This document shows positions 1 through 3,813 of a stretch of DNA of 5,146 bases, piece after piece. The stretch is from Ktedonobacterales bacterium (GTDB lineage: Bacteria > Chloroflexota > Ktedonobacteria > Ktedonobacterales > JACDGC01). The position numbers and the translations under genes are program-made. The stretch lies in assembly GCA_013815535.1 (NCBI GenBank), contig JACDGC010000119.1, positions 3,642 to 8,787 of the forward strand. The letters run 5' to 3'. The notes beneath the pieces are model-generated. The model had not been told where the DNA came from, did no database searches, and saw nothing but the letters and a program-made list of their open reading frames with translations. The stretch's first letter is position 1; the number at the start of each line of letters is the position of its first letter.

Positions 1-1
1 G

Positions 2-979
2 CAGACCAAACAAGCTGAGTTCCAACGCGACCTCTCGTTGAAAAAAGCCGCCTATGATGCCGAGGTCAAGAAAGAGCAGGCCTCCGCCGACAAGGCTTAT
101 GACATCCAGGCGAATGTGATGCAGCAGCAGGTGGTCGCTGAGGCCACTCGCGTGCAAGAGATCGAGAAGACCGCCCAAGTGAAGGTGCAGGAGGCCGAGA
201 TCAAGCGCCGCCAGTTCGAGTTGGAAGCGACTGTGCTGAAAGATGCCCAGGCATCGCGCCAGCGCATCGAAACCGCCGCCGAGGCGGAGCGGAGCCGCTT
301 GACCCTCGAAGCCGAGGGCCGCGCACAAGCCATCAAGGCCCAGGGTGGTGCTGACGCTGAGGCGACGCGCCTGCGTGGCGTGGCGGAAGCCGAAATCGCC
401 AAGATTCGCGGTCTGGCCGAGGCGGATGTCATCCGTGCCCGTGGTCTGGCTGAAGCCGATTCCATCCGCGCGCAAGGTGAAGCCGAAGCTGAAGCGATGC
501 GCGTCAAAGCTGAAGCTTACCATGGCTACAACCAGGCTGCTGTGCTGGATAAGTTGCTCACTGGTTTGCCTGAGATGGTCCGCGCCCTCGCCGAGCCGCT
601 CAGCAAGATTGACCATGTGACCATCGTCAGCACTGGTGGCGGTGCTGAGGGGCAGACCAACCTGGGCGCGAGCCGCCTGACGGGCGACATCATTACCATG
701 TTGGCTCAGGTCCCGGCCATGTTCGAGATGTTTAGTGGTGGCATCAAGATCGAAGATCTGCTCAGTCGCATTCCTGCGATGCAGTCGCAGCCCAATGGCA
801 GCACGCCCCACACGATGAATCGTGAGACAGCGGCGCAAGAGGCCAATGAAATGCCGGTGACTGAACCCGCCGCTGCCGCTGTCGCCAAGATTGTTGATGC
901 CGCCCCGATGAATCCGAATGCCCCACGCAACTCGCACAATGCGACGCCGCGTCCTAAGCCGACGCCAGACCAACCGTAG
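2..979 (+). CDS. Flotillin-family (SPFH) protein, C-terminal part, 5' end outside window
   Basis: The reading frame is open from the first bases, so the gene is 5' truncated by the window edge; 325 codons are visible up to TAG. Flotillins are membrane-associated scaffold proteins that oligomerise in ordered lipid domains. The N-terminal SPFH domain is missing here. Residues 1 to about 172 of the fragment form the typical Ala/Glu/Arg-rich coiled coil, ending in five 11-residue repeats. Residues 173-257 hold the conserved flotillin C-terminal block: a Y-x-G-Y-N region, then an L-D-K-L-L-x-G-L-P stretch and a V-S-T-G-G-G motif near residue 210. The last 67 residues are rich in Pro, Ala, Asn and Thr, look disordered, and are not conserved in the family as far as I know. 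The TTG at position 38 is internal to the coiled coil and is not a start. The family call is firm; the cellular role is inferred from the family. Confidence 0.93.
   Translation, partial: QTKQAEFQRDLSLKKAAYDAEVKKEQASADKAYDIQANVMQQQVVAEATRVQEIEKTAQVKVQEAEIKRRQFELEATVLKDAQASRQRIETAAEAERSRLTLEAEGRAQAIKAQGGADAEATRLRGVAEAEIAKIRGLAEADVIRARGLAEADSIRAQGEAEAEAMRVKAEAYHGYNQAAVLDKLLTGLPEMVRALAEPLSKIDHVTIVSTGGGAEGQTNLGASRLTGDIITMLAQVPAMFEMFSGGIKIEDLLSRIPAMQSQPNGSTPHTMNRETAAQEANEMPVTEPAAAAVAKIVDAAPMNPNAPRNSHNATPRPKPTPDQP
341..505 (+). repeat. Five tandem 33-bp units encoding 11-residue coiled-coil repeats
   Basis: Five consecutive units of 33 bases begin at 341, 374, 407, 440 and 473 within the flotillin gene. 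Each encodes an 11-residue unit of the form (Q/R)-G-x-A-(D/E)-A-(D/E)-x-x-R/K-x. Units 3 and 4 are nearly identical in protein (RGLAEAD then two variable positions then R-A), but differ at synonymous positions in DNA. That argues for old duplication under selection rather than recent slippage. An 11-residue period fits a hendecad coiled coil, which has a shallower twist than heptads. Confidence 0.85.
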
Positions 980-984
980 TGTCT

Positions 985-1025
985 GCCAGCGGGTGAGGCC
1001 TCGCTTGATCGCTTTACCCGCTGGC
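985..1025 (+). terminator. Strong hairpin directly after the flotillin stop, probable terminator without a U-tract
   Basis: Starting 5 bases after the stop codon, arm 985-999 (GCCAGCGGGTGAGGC) pairs with 1011-1025 (GCTTTACCCGCTGGC). The outer 10 base pairs are perfect, and five more, including G-U pairs, continue inward around an 11-base loop. No run of T follows directly; the nearest T-rich stretch is at about 1047-1053. The position argues for transcript termination or 3'-end protection of the flotillin mRNA, but a canonical intrinsic terminator would need a U-tract. Confidence 0.5.
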
Positions 1026-1064
1026 CACGCACTCCCTGTGCTGCTATCCTTTTCGCCGCAATGC

Positions 1065-1094
1065 TTGACAAGCCCCCCGCAAATGCGCTACACT
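1065..1094 (+). promoter_or_regulatory. Sigma70-type promoter of the tRNA unit
   Basis: A perfect -35 box TTGACA (1065-1070) is followed, after 18 bases, by TACACT (1089-1094), which matches four of six -10 consensus positions. The expected transcription start is near 1101, about 33 bases before the mature 5' end of tRNA-Leu. Its location directly before the tRNAs supports the call. Confidence 0.65.
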
Positions 1095-1100
1095 ACATCA

Positions 1101-1128
1101 TGCATTGGTCGGTAAATCGACCAATGCA
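1101..1128 (+). repeat. Perfect 11-bp inverted repeat at the predicted tRNA transcription start
   Basis: TGCATTGGTCG (1101-1111) and CGACCAATGCA (1118-1128) are exact reverse complements around the 6-base spacer GTAAAT. The element starts where the promoter at 1065-1094 should initiate and ends 5 bases before tRNA-Leu. It could be a hairpin at the 5' end of the precursor RNA or a two-fold-symmetric operator overlapping +1. The sequence alone does not decide between these. Confidence 0.75.
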
Positions 1129-1133
1129 CAAAT

Positions 1134-1213
1134 GGCCTCGTGGCGGAATGGCATACGCACTAGCTTGAGGTGCTAGCCCGAAAGGGGTGGAGGTTCGAGT
1201 CCTCTCGAGGTCA
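1134..1213 (+). tRNA. tRNA-Leu (anticodon GAG)
   Basis: All arms of a type II tRNA can be drawn. The acceptor stem GGCCTCG pairs with CGAGGTC (1206-1212) with one G-U pair. The D stem is GCG/CGC, and the anticodon stem CTAGC/GCTAG encloses the loop TTGAGGT. The variable arm is long (about CCC-GAAA-GGG), and the T arm is GGAGG-TTCGAGT-CCTCT. The anticodon at 1167-1169 is GAG, reading CUC/CUU leucine codons. The long variable arm agrees with leucine identity. The discriminator is A at 1213, followed by CCG, so a full CCA end is not encoded and must be added by a nucleotidyltransferase. Confidence 0.96.
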
Positions 1214-1220
1214 CCGCAAT

Positions 1221-1253
1221 GGGTCGGGTGGGGTTTCTCATCCGACCCTGTTT
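1221..1253 (+). terminator. 10-bp hairpin between the two tRNAs, possible weak terminator or processing signal
   Basis: GGGTCGGGTG (1221-1230) pairs with CATCCGACCC (1239-1248) with one G-U pair and an 8-base loop. It is followed by a short T-rich stretch (TGTTTGTAT), and only nine bases separate the stem from tRNA-Val. Its strength resembles an intrinsic terminator with a poor U-tract. No separate promoter is visible for tRNA-Val, so either readthrough or RNA processing at this hairpin is likely. Confidence 0.5.
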
Positions 1254-1257
1254 GTAT

Positions 1258-1329
1258 GGGGGATTAGCTCAGCGGCAGAGCGGCGCCTTTACACGGCGAA
1301 GGTCACAGGTTCAAATCCTGCATCCCCCA
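1258..1329 (+). tRNA. tRNA-Val (anticodon TAC)
   Basis: The acceptor stem GGGGGAT pairs perfectly with ATCCCCC (1322-1328), and the discriminator is A at 1329. The D stem is GCTC/GAGC with a short 7-base loop. The anticodon loop TTTACAC gives anticodon TAC (1290-1292), and the T loop is TTCAAAT. Two stem-end positions do not pair in this folding: the outermost anticodon-stem pair (G1283 with A1299) and the outermost T-stem pair (A with C). The gene body is followed by CCT, so CCA is not fully encoded. It lies 44 bases after tRNA-Leu, probably in the same transcript. Confidence 0.94.
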
Positions 1330-1345
1330 CCTGACCCCCTTCCAG

Positions 1346-1364
1346 CCTTGGCCGCGCCAGGTTT
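1346..1364 (+). terminator. Weak hairpin after tRNA-Val, possible end of the tRNA transcript
   Basis: CCT-T-GG (1346-1351) can pair with CCAGG (1357-1361) with one bulged T around a CCGCG loop, and TTT follows. The stem is short and the T-run minimal. It is the only terminator-like structure I find between tRNA-Val and the convergent VOC gene. Confidence 0.25.
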
Positions 1365-1422
1365 CATCGCCTGAAAAACTCTGTTTGACGACAATTTTGG
1401 TTCCTTAGTATTCGAGAGAGTG

Positions 1423-1758
1423 CTAACTCATCACTTCTACCAGAAACCCGCCGGGCGCATGGACATAAAATGTCCAGGCATGCGAGCGTTGTGGTGGTTC
1501 AGCCGCTAATCCATCATCGCGCATCCGCTGATAGAGCTCGTTGACACGCTCATCACTCTCTTGGCCAAACCCGATATGGAACGTTTTTGGATAGGCCACC
1601 TCGCTTGCCTTCATCAAGGTGACCGACATGCCATCGTCATCGAACAAGATGGTGAATCCTTTGTTGCCACCTTGTTGTCGTAACCCAAAGTACTTTTCTA
1701 GGAACTGCGCGGCTGCGGGGACATCTGTCACGGTCAAATTTATATGGCTCAGTTTCAT
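1423..1758 (-). CDS. VOC (glyoxalase/bleomycin-resistance fold) family protein, 111 aa
   Basis: The product is a single vicinal-oxygen-chelate module of two beta-alpha-beta-beta-beta repeats. Such modules dimerise and use a divalent metal in isomerases, dioxygenases or antibiotic-modifying enzymes. Plausible metal ligands are His5 in the opening K-L-S-H-I-N-L strand, His61 in the F-H-I-G-F-G strand, and Glu108 in the last strand (F-L-V-E-V). The A-P-G-G-F turn before that strand is a family hallmark. I chose the ATG at 1756-1758 because the family starts with this strand and AGGAG (plus-strand 1767-1771) lies 8 bases upstream. The frame stays open to 1959, but the extra 67 residues have no VOC character; another ATG at 1803 would add 15 residues. 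The gene is divergent from the small membrane protein. The substrate cannot be read from sequence; the ligand spacing resembles FosA but is shared by many VOC proteins. Confidence 0.87.
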   Translation of the reverse strand: MKLSHINLTVTDVPAAAQFLEKYFGLRQQGGNKGFTILFDDDGMSVTLMKASEVAYPKTFHIGFGQESDERVNELYQRMRDDGLAAEPPQRSHAWTFYVHAPGGFLVEVMS

Positions 1759-1766
1759 CAGCGCTG

Positions 1767-1771
1767 CTCCT
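1767..1771 (-). promoter_or_regulatory. Ribosome binding site deciding the VOC start
   Basis: On the minus strand this reads AGGAG, 8 bases before the ATG at 1758. It favours the 111-residue product over the longer in-frame alternatives that begin at 1803 or 1959. Confidence 0.75.
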
Positions 1772-1927
1772 GTTGAGGGGGATATGTCCGGCTTCTCCTC
1801 CATTTTACCATTTCTCTCGTTGTGGCAAGTATTCGGAAGAATGAAAAGTTCATTGCCGTTCAACAGCTTGCATCCCCCACCGTTTTCGTCGATGTACCGC
1901 TTTCGCCTTTGATACGCGATACCCCTA

Positions 1928-1956
1928 TTGTGTGTCGCGGCGTGTCCTGTTATACT
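1928..1956 (+). promoter_or_regulatory. Promoter of the small membrane protein gene (extended -10)
   Basis: TATACT (1951-1956) matches five of six -10 positions and is preceded by TGT, giving the TGn extended -10 motif. TTGTGT (1928-1933) stands 17 bases upstream as a weak -35 box. The predicted start near 1963 leaves a leader of about 49 bases before the ATG at 2012. Confidence 0.55.
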
Positions 1957-2011
1957 CAATGTGAGTTGGATGGAGACCCTCCAGTAGCATCACGAAAAGG
2001 TAGGCGTTAGC

Positions 2012-2197
2012 ATGAGTAAAAATCTGGCGTATGGCTTGCTCGGTCTAGCTGTAGTGCTGGTCATCTTCGGTGCACTGAATCATTTTGTCTTGGGTTTGAA
2101 TGTCGTTCCCCACACCTCCATCGTCATCGGTGTGCTTGCGGTCATTGCGGGGGGCATTGGCCTGTTTGGCATGTTCTCCTCGTCAAGATCTGCCTGA
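2012..2197 (+). CDS. Small hypothetical membrane protein, 61 aa, two transmembrane helices
   Basis: The product is short and very hydrophobic. Residues about 5-28 form one likely transmembrane helix and residues about 36-55 a second. A polar turn between them holds N-V-V-P-H-T-S, with conserved-looking Asn, Pro and His. An S-K-N start and an S-S-S-R-S-A tail cap it. A helix-turn-helix hairpin in the membrane is the simplest topology. The ATG is preceded by AAAAGGTAGG with weak Shine-Dalgarno character. A good upstream promoter and clean codon structure support a real gene despite its length. I recall similar short proteins of unknown function in Chloroflexota, but I cannot confirm this here and assign no role. 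Confidence 0.78.
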   Translation: MSKNLAYGLLGLAVVLVIFGALNHFVLGLNVVPHTSIVIGVLAVIAGGIGLFGMFSSSRSA

Positions 2198-2276
2198 CGA
2201 AAACGATCACGGCGCGCTCGGTTTTGTGGAGTCAGCGTGCATGTGCTGCGTCGAGTCAAGCGCAAAACGTTGGGGA

Positions 2277-2304
2277 TATAGTAGTGGGTGATGCAGCATC
2301 GCCC
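2277..2304 (+). promoter_or_regulatory. Possible queD promoter -10 box and +1 hairpin
   Basis: TATAGT (2277-2282) matches five of six -10 positions. The best -35 candidate 18 bases upstream (GAGTCA, 2253-2258) matches only three. Right after it, GGGTGATG (2286-2293) pairs with CATCGCCC (2297-2304) with one G-U pair and a 3-base loop, followed by ATTTTC. I compared the leader with the short preQ1 riboswitch pattern, which often precedes queuosine genes, and could not match it. Confidence 0.3.
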
Positions 2305-2330
2305 ATTTTCACGTTGTCAGGGAAGATATC

Positions 2331-2336
2331 AAGGGA
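2331..2336 (+). promoter_or_regulatory. Ribosome binding site deciding the queD start
   Basis: AAGGGA ends 8 bases before the ATG at 2345. It marks this ATG as the start rather than the GTG at 2288 or the ATG at 2291, which would add residues unlike the family. Confidence 0.75.
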
Positions 2337-2344
2337 CGCAAACC

Positions 2345-2719
2345 ATGTACCAGATATGCAAGACGTATAGTTTTGAAGCAGCCCATCAATTACGGAATTA
2401 TGAAGGCGACTGCGCGCGGCTACATGGGCATCATTGGGAAGTCAGCGTGTGCATCGAAGGTCAGGAGCTGGATGCGATTGGCATGCTGCTTGATTTTGGT
2501 GATGTGAAAGTGGCCATTCAGGCCACCATTGGTCATTATGACCATAATTTCCTGAACGAGATTCCCCCCTTCGACGAAATCAATCCCACGGCTGAACTGA
2601 TTGCGCGGACGATTTTTCGCGCGCTGCACGACCGCATCCCTCAGCTTGCCGCAACTGCGCGGCTCGTTTATGTGCAGGTTGGTGAATCTCCCACCGCGTG
2701 GGCAAGATATTGGGAATGA
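2345..2719 (+). CDS. queD: 6-carboxy-5,6,7,8-tetrahydropterin synthase (QueD), 124 aa
   Basis: QueD converts 7,8-dihydroneopterin triphosphate to 6-carboxytetrahydropterin, the second step from GTP toward preQ0 and the tRNA base queuosine, in the cytoplasm. The zinc ligands of the PTPS fold are visible: His14 in F-E-A-A-H, and His27 and His29 in H-G-H. Cys23 sits in C-x3-H-G-H, the pattern of QueD rather than of eukaryotic pyruvoyl-tetrahydropterin synthase. Asp66-His67 in D-H-N-F-L-N is the catalytic pair, N-P-T-A-E (80-84) is the conserved substrate-side motif, and Glu114 near the end fits the pterin-anchoring glutamate. Length matches the family (about 120 residues). No queC, queE, queF or folE neighbour is in the window, so this copy stands alone between its own leader and a strong terminator. 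Confidence 0.94.
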   Translation: MYQICKTYSFEAAHQLRNYEGDCARLHGHHWEVSVCIEGQELDAIGMLLDFGDVKVAIQATIGHYDHNFLNEIPPFDEINPTAELIARTIFRALHDRIPQLAATARLVYVQVGESPTAWARYWE

Positions 2720-2798
2720 TCGCCTGACCGCTCTGCCCATGCGATGCTTTGCCGCTGAATTTGGCACGAAATCTGCTCTTTGGTTCAGTGTCGCGCGA

Positions 2799-2820
2799 AG
2801 GGGGATGCACAACTCCCCCT
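2799..2820 (+). repeat. 7-bp G/C-block hairpin downstream of queD
   Basis: AGGGGGA (2799-2805) and TCCCCCT (2814-2820) pair perfectly around the 8-base loop TGCACAAC. The following GTTGCA (2821-2826) can alternatively pair with TGC-x2-AAC in the loop, so two folds compete. It lies 79 bases after the queD stop and 26 bases before the main terminator. Confidence 0.5.
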
Positions 2821-2846
2821 GTTGCACTTCCTTTGCGCACTCCCGT

Positions 2847-2897
2847 CGGGATGTCTCATCAGCATAAACTCGCTGATGTGGCATCCCGCTTTTTTTT
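2847..2897 (+). terminator. Two-tier Rho-independent terminator after queD
   Basis: The outer arms CGGGATG (2847-2853) and CATCCCG (2882-2888) pair perfectly. Inside, CATCAGC (2857-2863) pairs perfectly with GCTGATG (2872-2878) around an 8-base loop, with three unpaired bases on each side between the two stems. A run of eight T (2890-2897) begins one base after the stem. This is a strong intrinsic terminator for plus-strand transcripts and separates queD from the NRPS locus. Confidence 0.9.
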
Positions 2898-2994
2898 GCA
2901 TACCGAGCACGATATAACGGGTATAGCGTCACCATGTTTGACTTCTCAGTTGGCGCTTCTCCGCGATTGGATAGCTCGAAGAAGGGGGCCAATG

Positions 2995-3031
2995 AGTAGG
3001 AGGCCCATGCATTCTTTTGGGGCCTCCCACT
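2995..3031 (+). repeat. Hairpin with perfect 8-bp stem upstream of the mbtH-like promoter
   Basis: GGAGGCCC (2999-3006) pairs with GGGCCTCC (3020-3027) around a 13-base loop. Beyond one A/C mismatch, AGT (2995-2997) pairs with ACT (3029-3031). No T-run follows on either strand, so it is not a standard terminator. It ends 43 bases upstream of the -35 box at 3074; an operator, RNA element or remnant are all possible. Confidence 0.6.
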
Positions 3032-3073
3032 GTATCATGCGTACCATATGTGCATTCCTATAGCCATGGGCTC

Positions 3074-3103
3074 TTGACAGATGGACTGCCAGACGAGTAT
3101 ATT
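3074..3103 (+). promoter_or_regulatory. Near-consensus sigma70 promoter for the MbtH-like gene and NRPS
   Basis: TTGACA (3074-3079) is a perfect -35 box and TATATT (3098-3103) matches five of six -10 positions, separated by 18 bases. It is the best promoter in the window. The expected start near 3110 leaves an untranslated leader of about 127 bases before the GTG at 3237. Confidence 0.75.
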
Positions 3104-3126
3104 GGCCTTCAGTCAGTTAACGGTCT

Positions 3127-3153
3127 GGCAGGCATTCATACGGATGCTTGGCC
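3127..3153 (+). promoter_or_regulatory. Leader hairpin in the mbtH-like transcript
   Basis: CAGGCATTC (3129-3137) pairs with GGATGCTTG (3142-3150), nine pairs including two G-U, around the tetraloop ATAC. It can extend by two G-C pairs past a bulge. The adjoining GCCCG (3151-3155) can instead pair with CGGGC (3172-3176). This gives the long leader a potential for alternative folding, but no terminator or known riboswitch pattern is evident. Confidence 0.35.
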
Positions 3154-3223
3154 CGTGCGGGATTTCTTGAGCGGGCTTATCTGCCATCCTCTTTTATACC
3201 TATTCATCACCGTCATCGTAGAG

Positions 3224-3229
3224 AAAGGA
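3224..3229 (+). promoter_or_regulatory. Ribosome binding site for the GTG start of the MbtH-like gene
   Basis: AAAGGA stands 7 bases before the GTG at 3237. It supports this non-ATG start; no ATG in the same frame precedes the conserved domain. Confidence 0.75.
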
Positions 3230-3236
3230 TCTCGCC

Positions 3237-3656
3237 GTGAGCGAACCAGAAACCGCGATCATCTATCGCGCTGTCGTTAATCAAGAAGACCAATATTCCC
3301 TCTGGCCGGTCGACAAAGTGAATGCGCTGGGCTGGCAGGACGCAGGGTTTAGCGGCCCGAAAGCCGATGTGTTGGCGTATATCGCTGAACATTGGACCGA
3401 CATGCGTCCGTTGAGCCTGCGGCAAGCGATGGACCGTGCGCAGACGCCGCTCGCTGTGGCAGCGACGACCAGTGCCCCTTCTGCGGCAACGCCGGTGACG
3501 GAGCCCCCCGTTGCCACGCCAGAGACTGTGCCTGGGGTGGCAGCGGCGAAGGGTAAACGTGGCTGGTTTGGTCGCCAGCGTCAGGAATCGGTGGCATCCA
3601 CATCGGCGGCCACGGAAACTCCCAAGCCAAAGCGCGGTTGGTTTGGTCGGCGCTAA
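3237..3656 (+). CDS. MbtH-like NRPS accessory protein with an unusual C-terminal extension, 139 aa
   Basis: MbtH-family proteins bind NRPS adenylation domains and are often needed for their solubility and activity. Residues 11-66 carry the family signature: [10 protein letters not shown] (15-24), G-W at 32-33, G-F-S-G (37-40), and [10 protein letters not shown] (53-62). Ser21 and the three conserved tryptophans (23, 33, 53) that line the adenylation-domain contact are all present. The usual Pro of P-x-G-W is Ala30 here (A-L-G-W). Typical family members end near residue 70. This one continues with an Ala/Thr/Pro-rich linker (about 70-104) and two K-x-K-R-G-W-F-G-R motifs (105-113 and 130-138), ending in Arg139. 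The linker is likely disordered and the motifs strongly cationic; their role is unknown. The NRPS gene follows after 157 bases, and a strong promoter lies 134 bases upstream. The MbtH call is firm. Confidence 0.93.
   Translation: MSEPETAIIYRAVVNQEDQYSLWPVDKVNALGWQDAGFSGPKADVLAYIAEHWTDMRPLSLRQAMDRAQTPLAVAATTSAPSAATPVTEPPVATPETVPGVAAAKGKRGWFGRQRQESVASTSAATETPKPKRGWFGRR
3549..3653 (+). repeat. Duplicated K-x-K-R-G-W-F-G-R motif in the MbtH-like protein
   Basis: Two copies of the nine-residue motif are encoded at 3549-3575 and 3624-3650, 75 bases apart. They share the identical 11-base core TGGTTTGGTCG (3564-3574 and 3639-3649). The flanking Lys/Arg codons differ, so the protein motif is kept better than the DNA. 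This suggests selection on the peptide after an internal duplication. Confidence 0.8.
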
Positions 3657-3813
3657 CACGCTGGAGTAGGGTTGGGTACGCTTTGGCTGATGCCTCAACC
3701 GCGATGATGTTCCGCGCTGCTCCTGCGCTATTGTGTCAGGTGTGGCGCGGTTTGTCCCTTGTCGAGCATGTCGCGTTCCCGCGTAGCTCGTTGTGCCTTG
3801 ATGGAGCTTGTTC
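3657..3813 (+). other. 157-base spacer between the MbtH-like gene and the NRPS gene
   Basis: I find no terminator with a T-run, no convincing promoter and no protein-like frame here. In the NRPS frame there are stop codons at 3784 and 3799, so the synthetase cannot begin further upstream. The two genes are probably co-transcribed from 3074-3103, although the gap is longer than usual for such pairs. Confidence 0.5.
3803..3806 (+). promoter_or_regulatory. Ribosome binding site of the NRPS gene
   Basis: GGAG lies 7 bases before the ATG at 3814 and directly after an in-frame stop (3799-3801). This fixes the N-terminus; the alternative TTG at 3808 would sit only one base from the site. Confidence 0.75.

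Larger units (their letters stand above)
2720..3236 (+). other. 517-base intergenic region between queD and the MbtH-like gene
   Basis: I see no credible protein gene on either strand; the open frames here give compositions without domain character. The region holds, in order, a G/C-block hairpin (2799-2820), a two-tier terminator (2847-2897), a GGAGGCCC hairpin (2995-3031), a near-consensus promoter (3074-3103) and a leader of about 127 bases with further pairing. It marks the boundary between the queD transcript and the NRPS locus. Confidence 0.7.

Noticed and set aside
97..507. Minus-strand frame of 136 codons inside the flotillin gene
   Set aside because: The Ser/Ala/Arg-rich repetitive protein is the antisense reading of the Ala/Glu coiled-coil repeats.
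1385..1414. Promoter-like TTGACG and TATTCG with 18-base spacing
   Set aside because: The -10 matches only three positions and it would point into the 3' end of the convergent VOC gene with nothing to transcribe.
1759..1959. N-terminal extension of the VOC frame to a start at 1959
   Set aside because: The extra 67 residues have no family character, and a clear AGGAG site sits before the internal ATG at 1758.
2200..2226. AAAAC/GTTTT inverted repeat after the 61-residue gene as a terminator
   Set aside because: The stem is A/T-rich with a bulge and a large loop, and no T-run follows the stem.
2198..2344. preQ1 riboswitch before queD
   Set aside because: Queuosine genes often carry one, but I could not find the short preQ1-I pattern of a C-rich loop followed by an A-rich tail. 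The hairpin at 2286-2304 alone is not enough.
2420..2992. Minus-strand frame of 190 codons overlapping queD and the terminator
   Set aside because: It runs through a strong plus-strand terminator and the queD motifs, and shows no recognisable domain or start signal.
3167..3200. Second promoter (TTGAGC ... TATACC) nearer the MbtH-like start
   Set aside because: The spacing of 22 bases is too long and the boxes are poorer than the 3074-3103 promoter.
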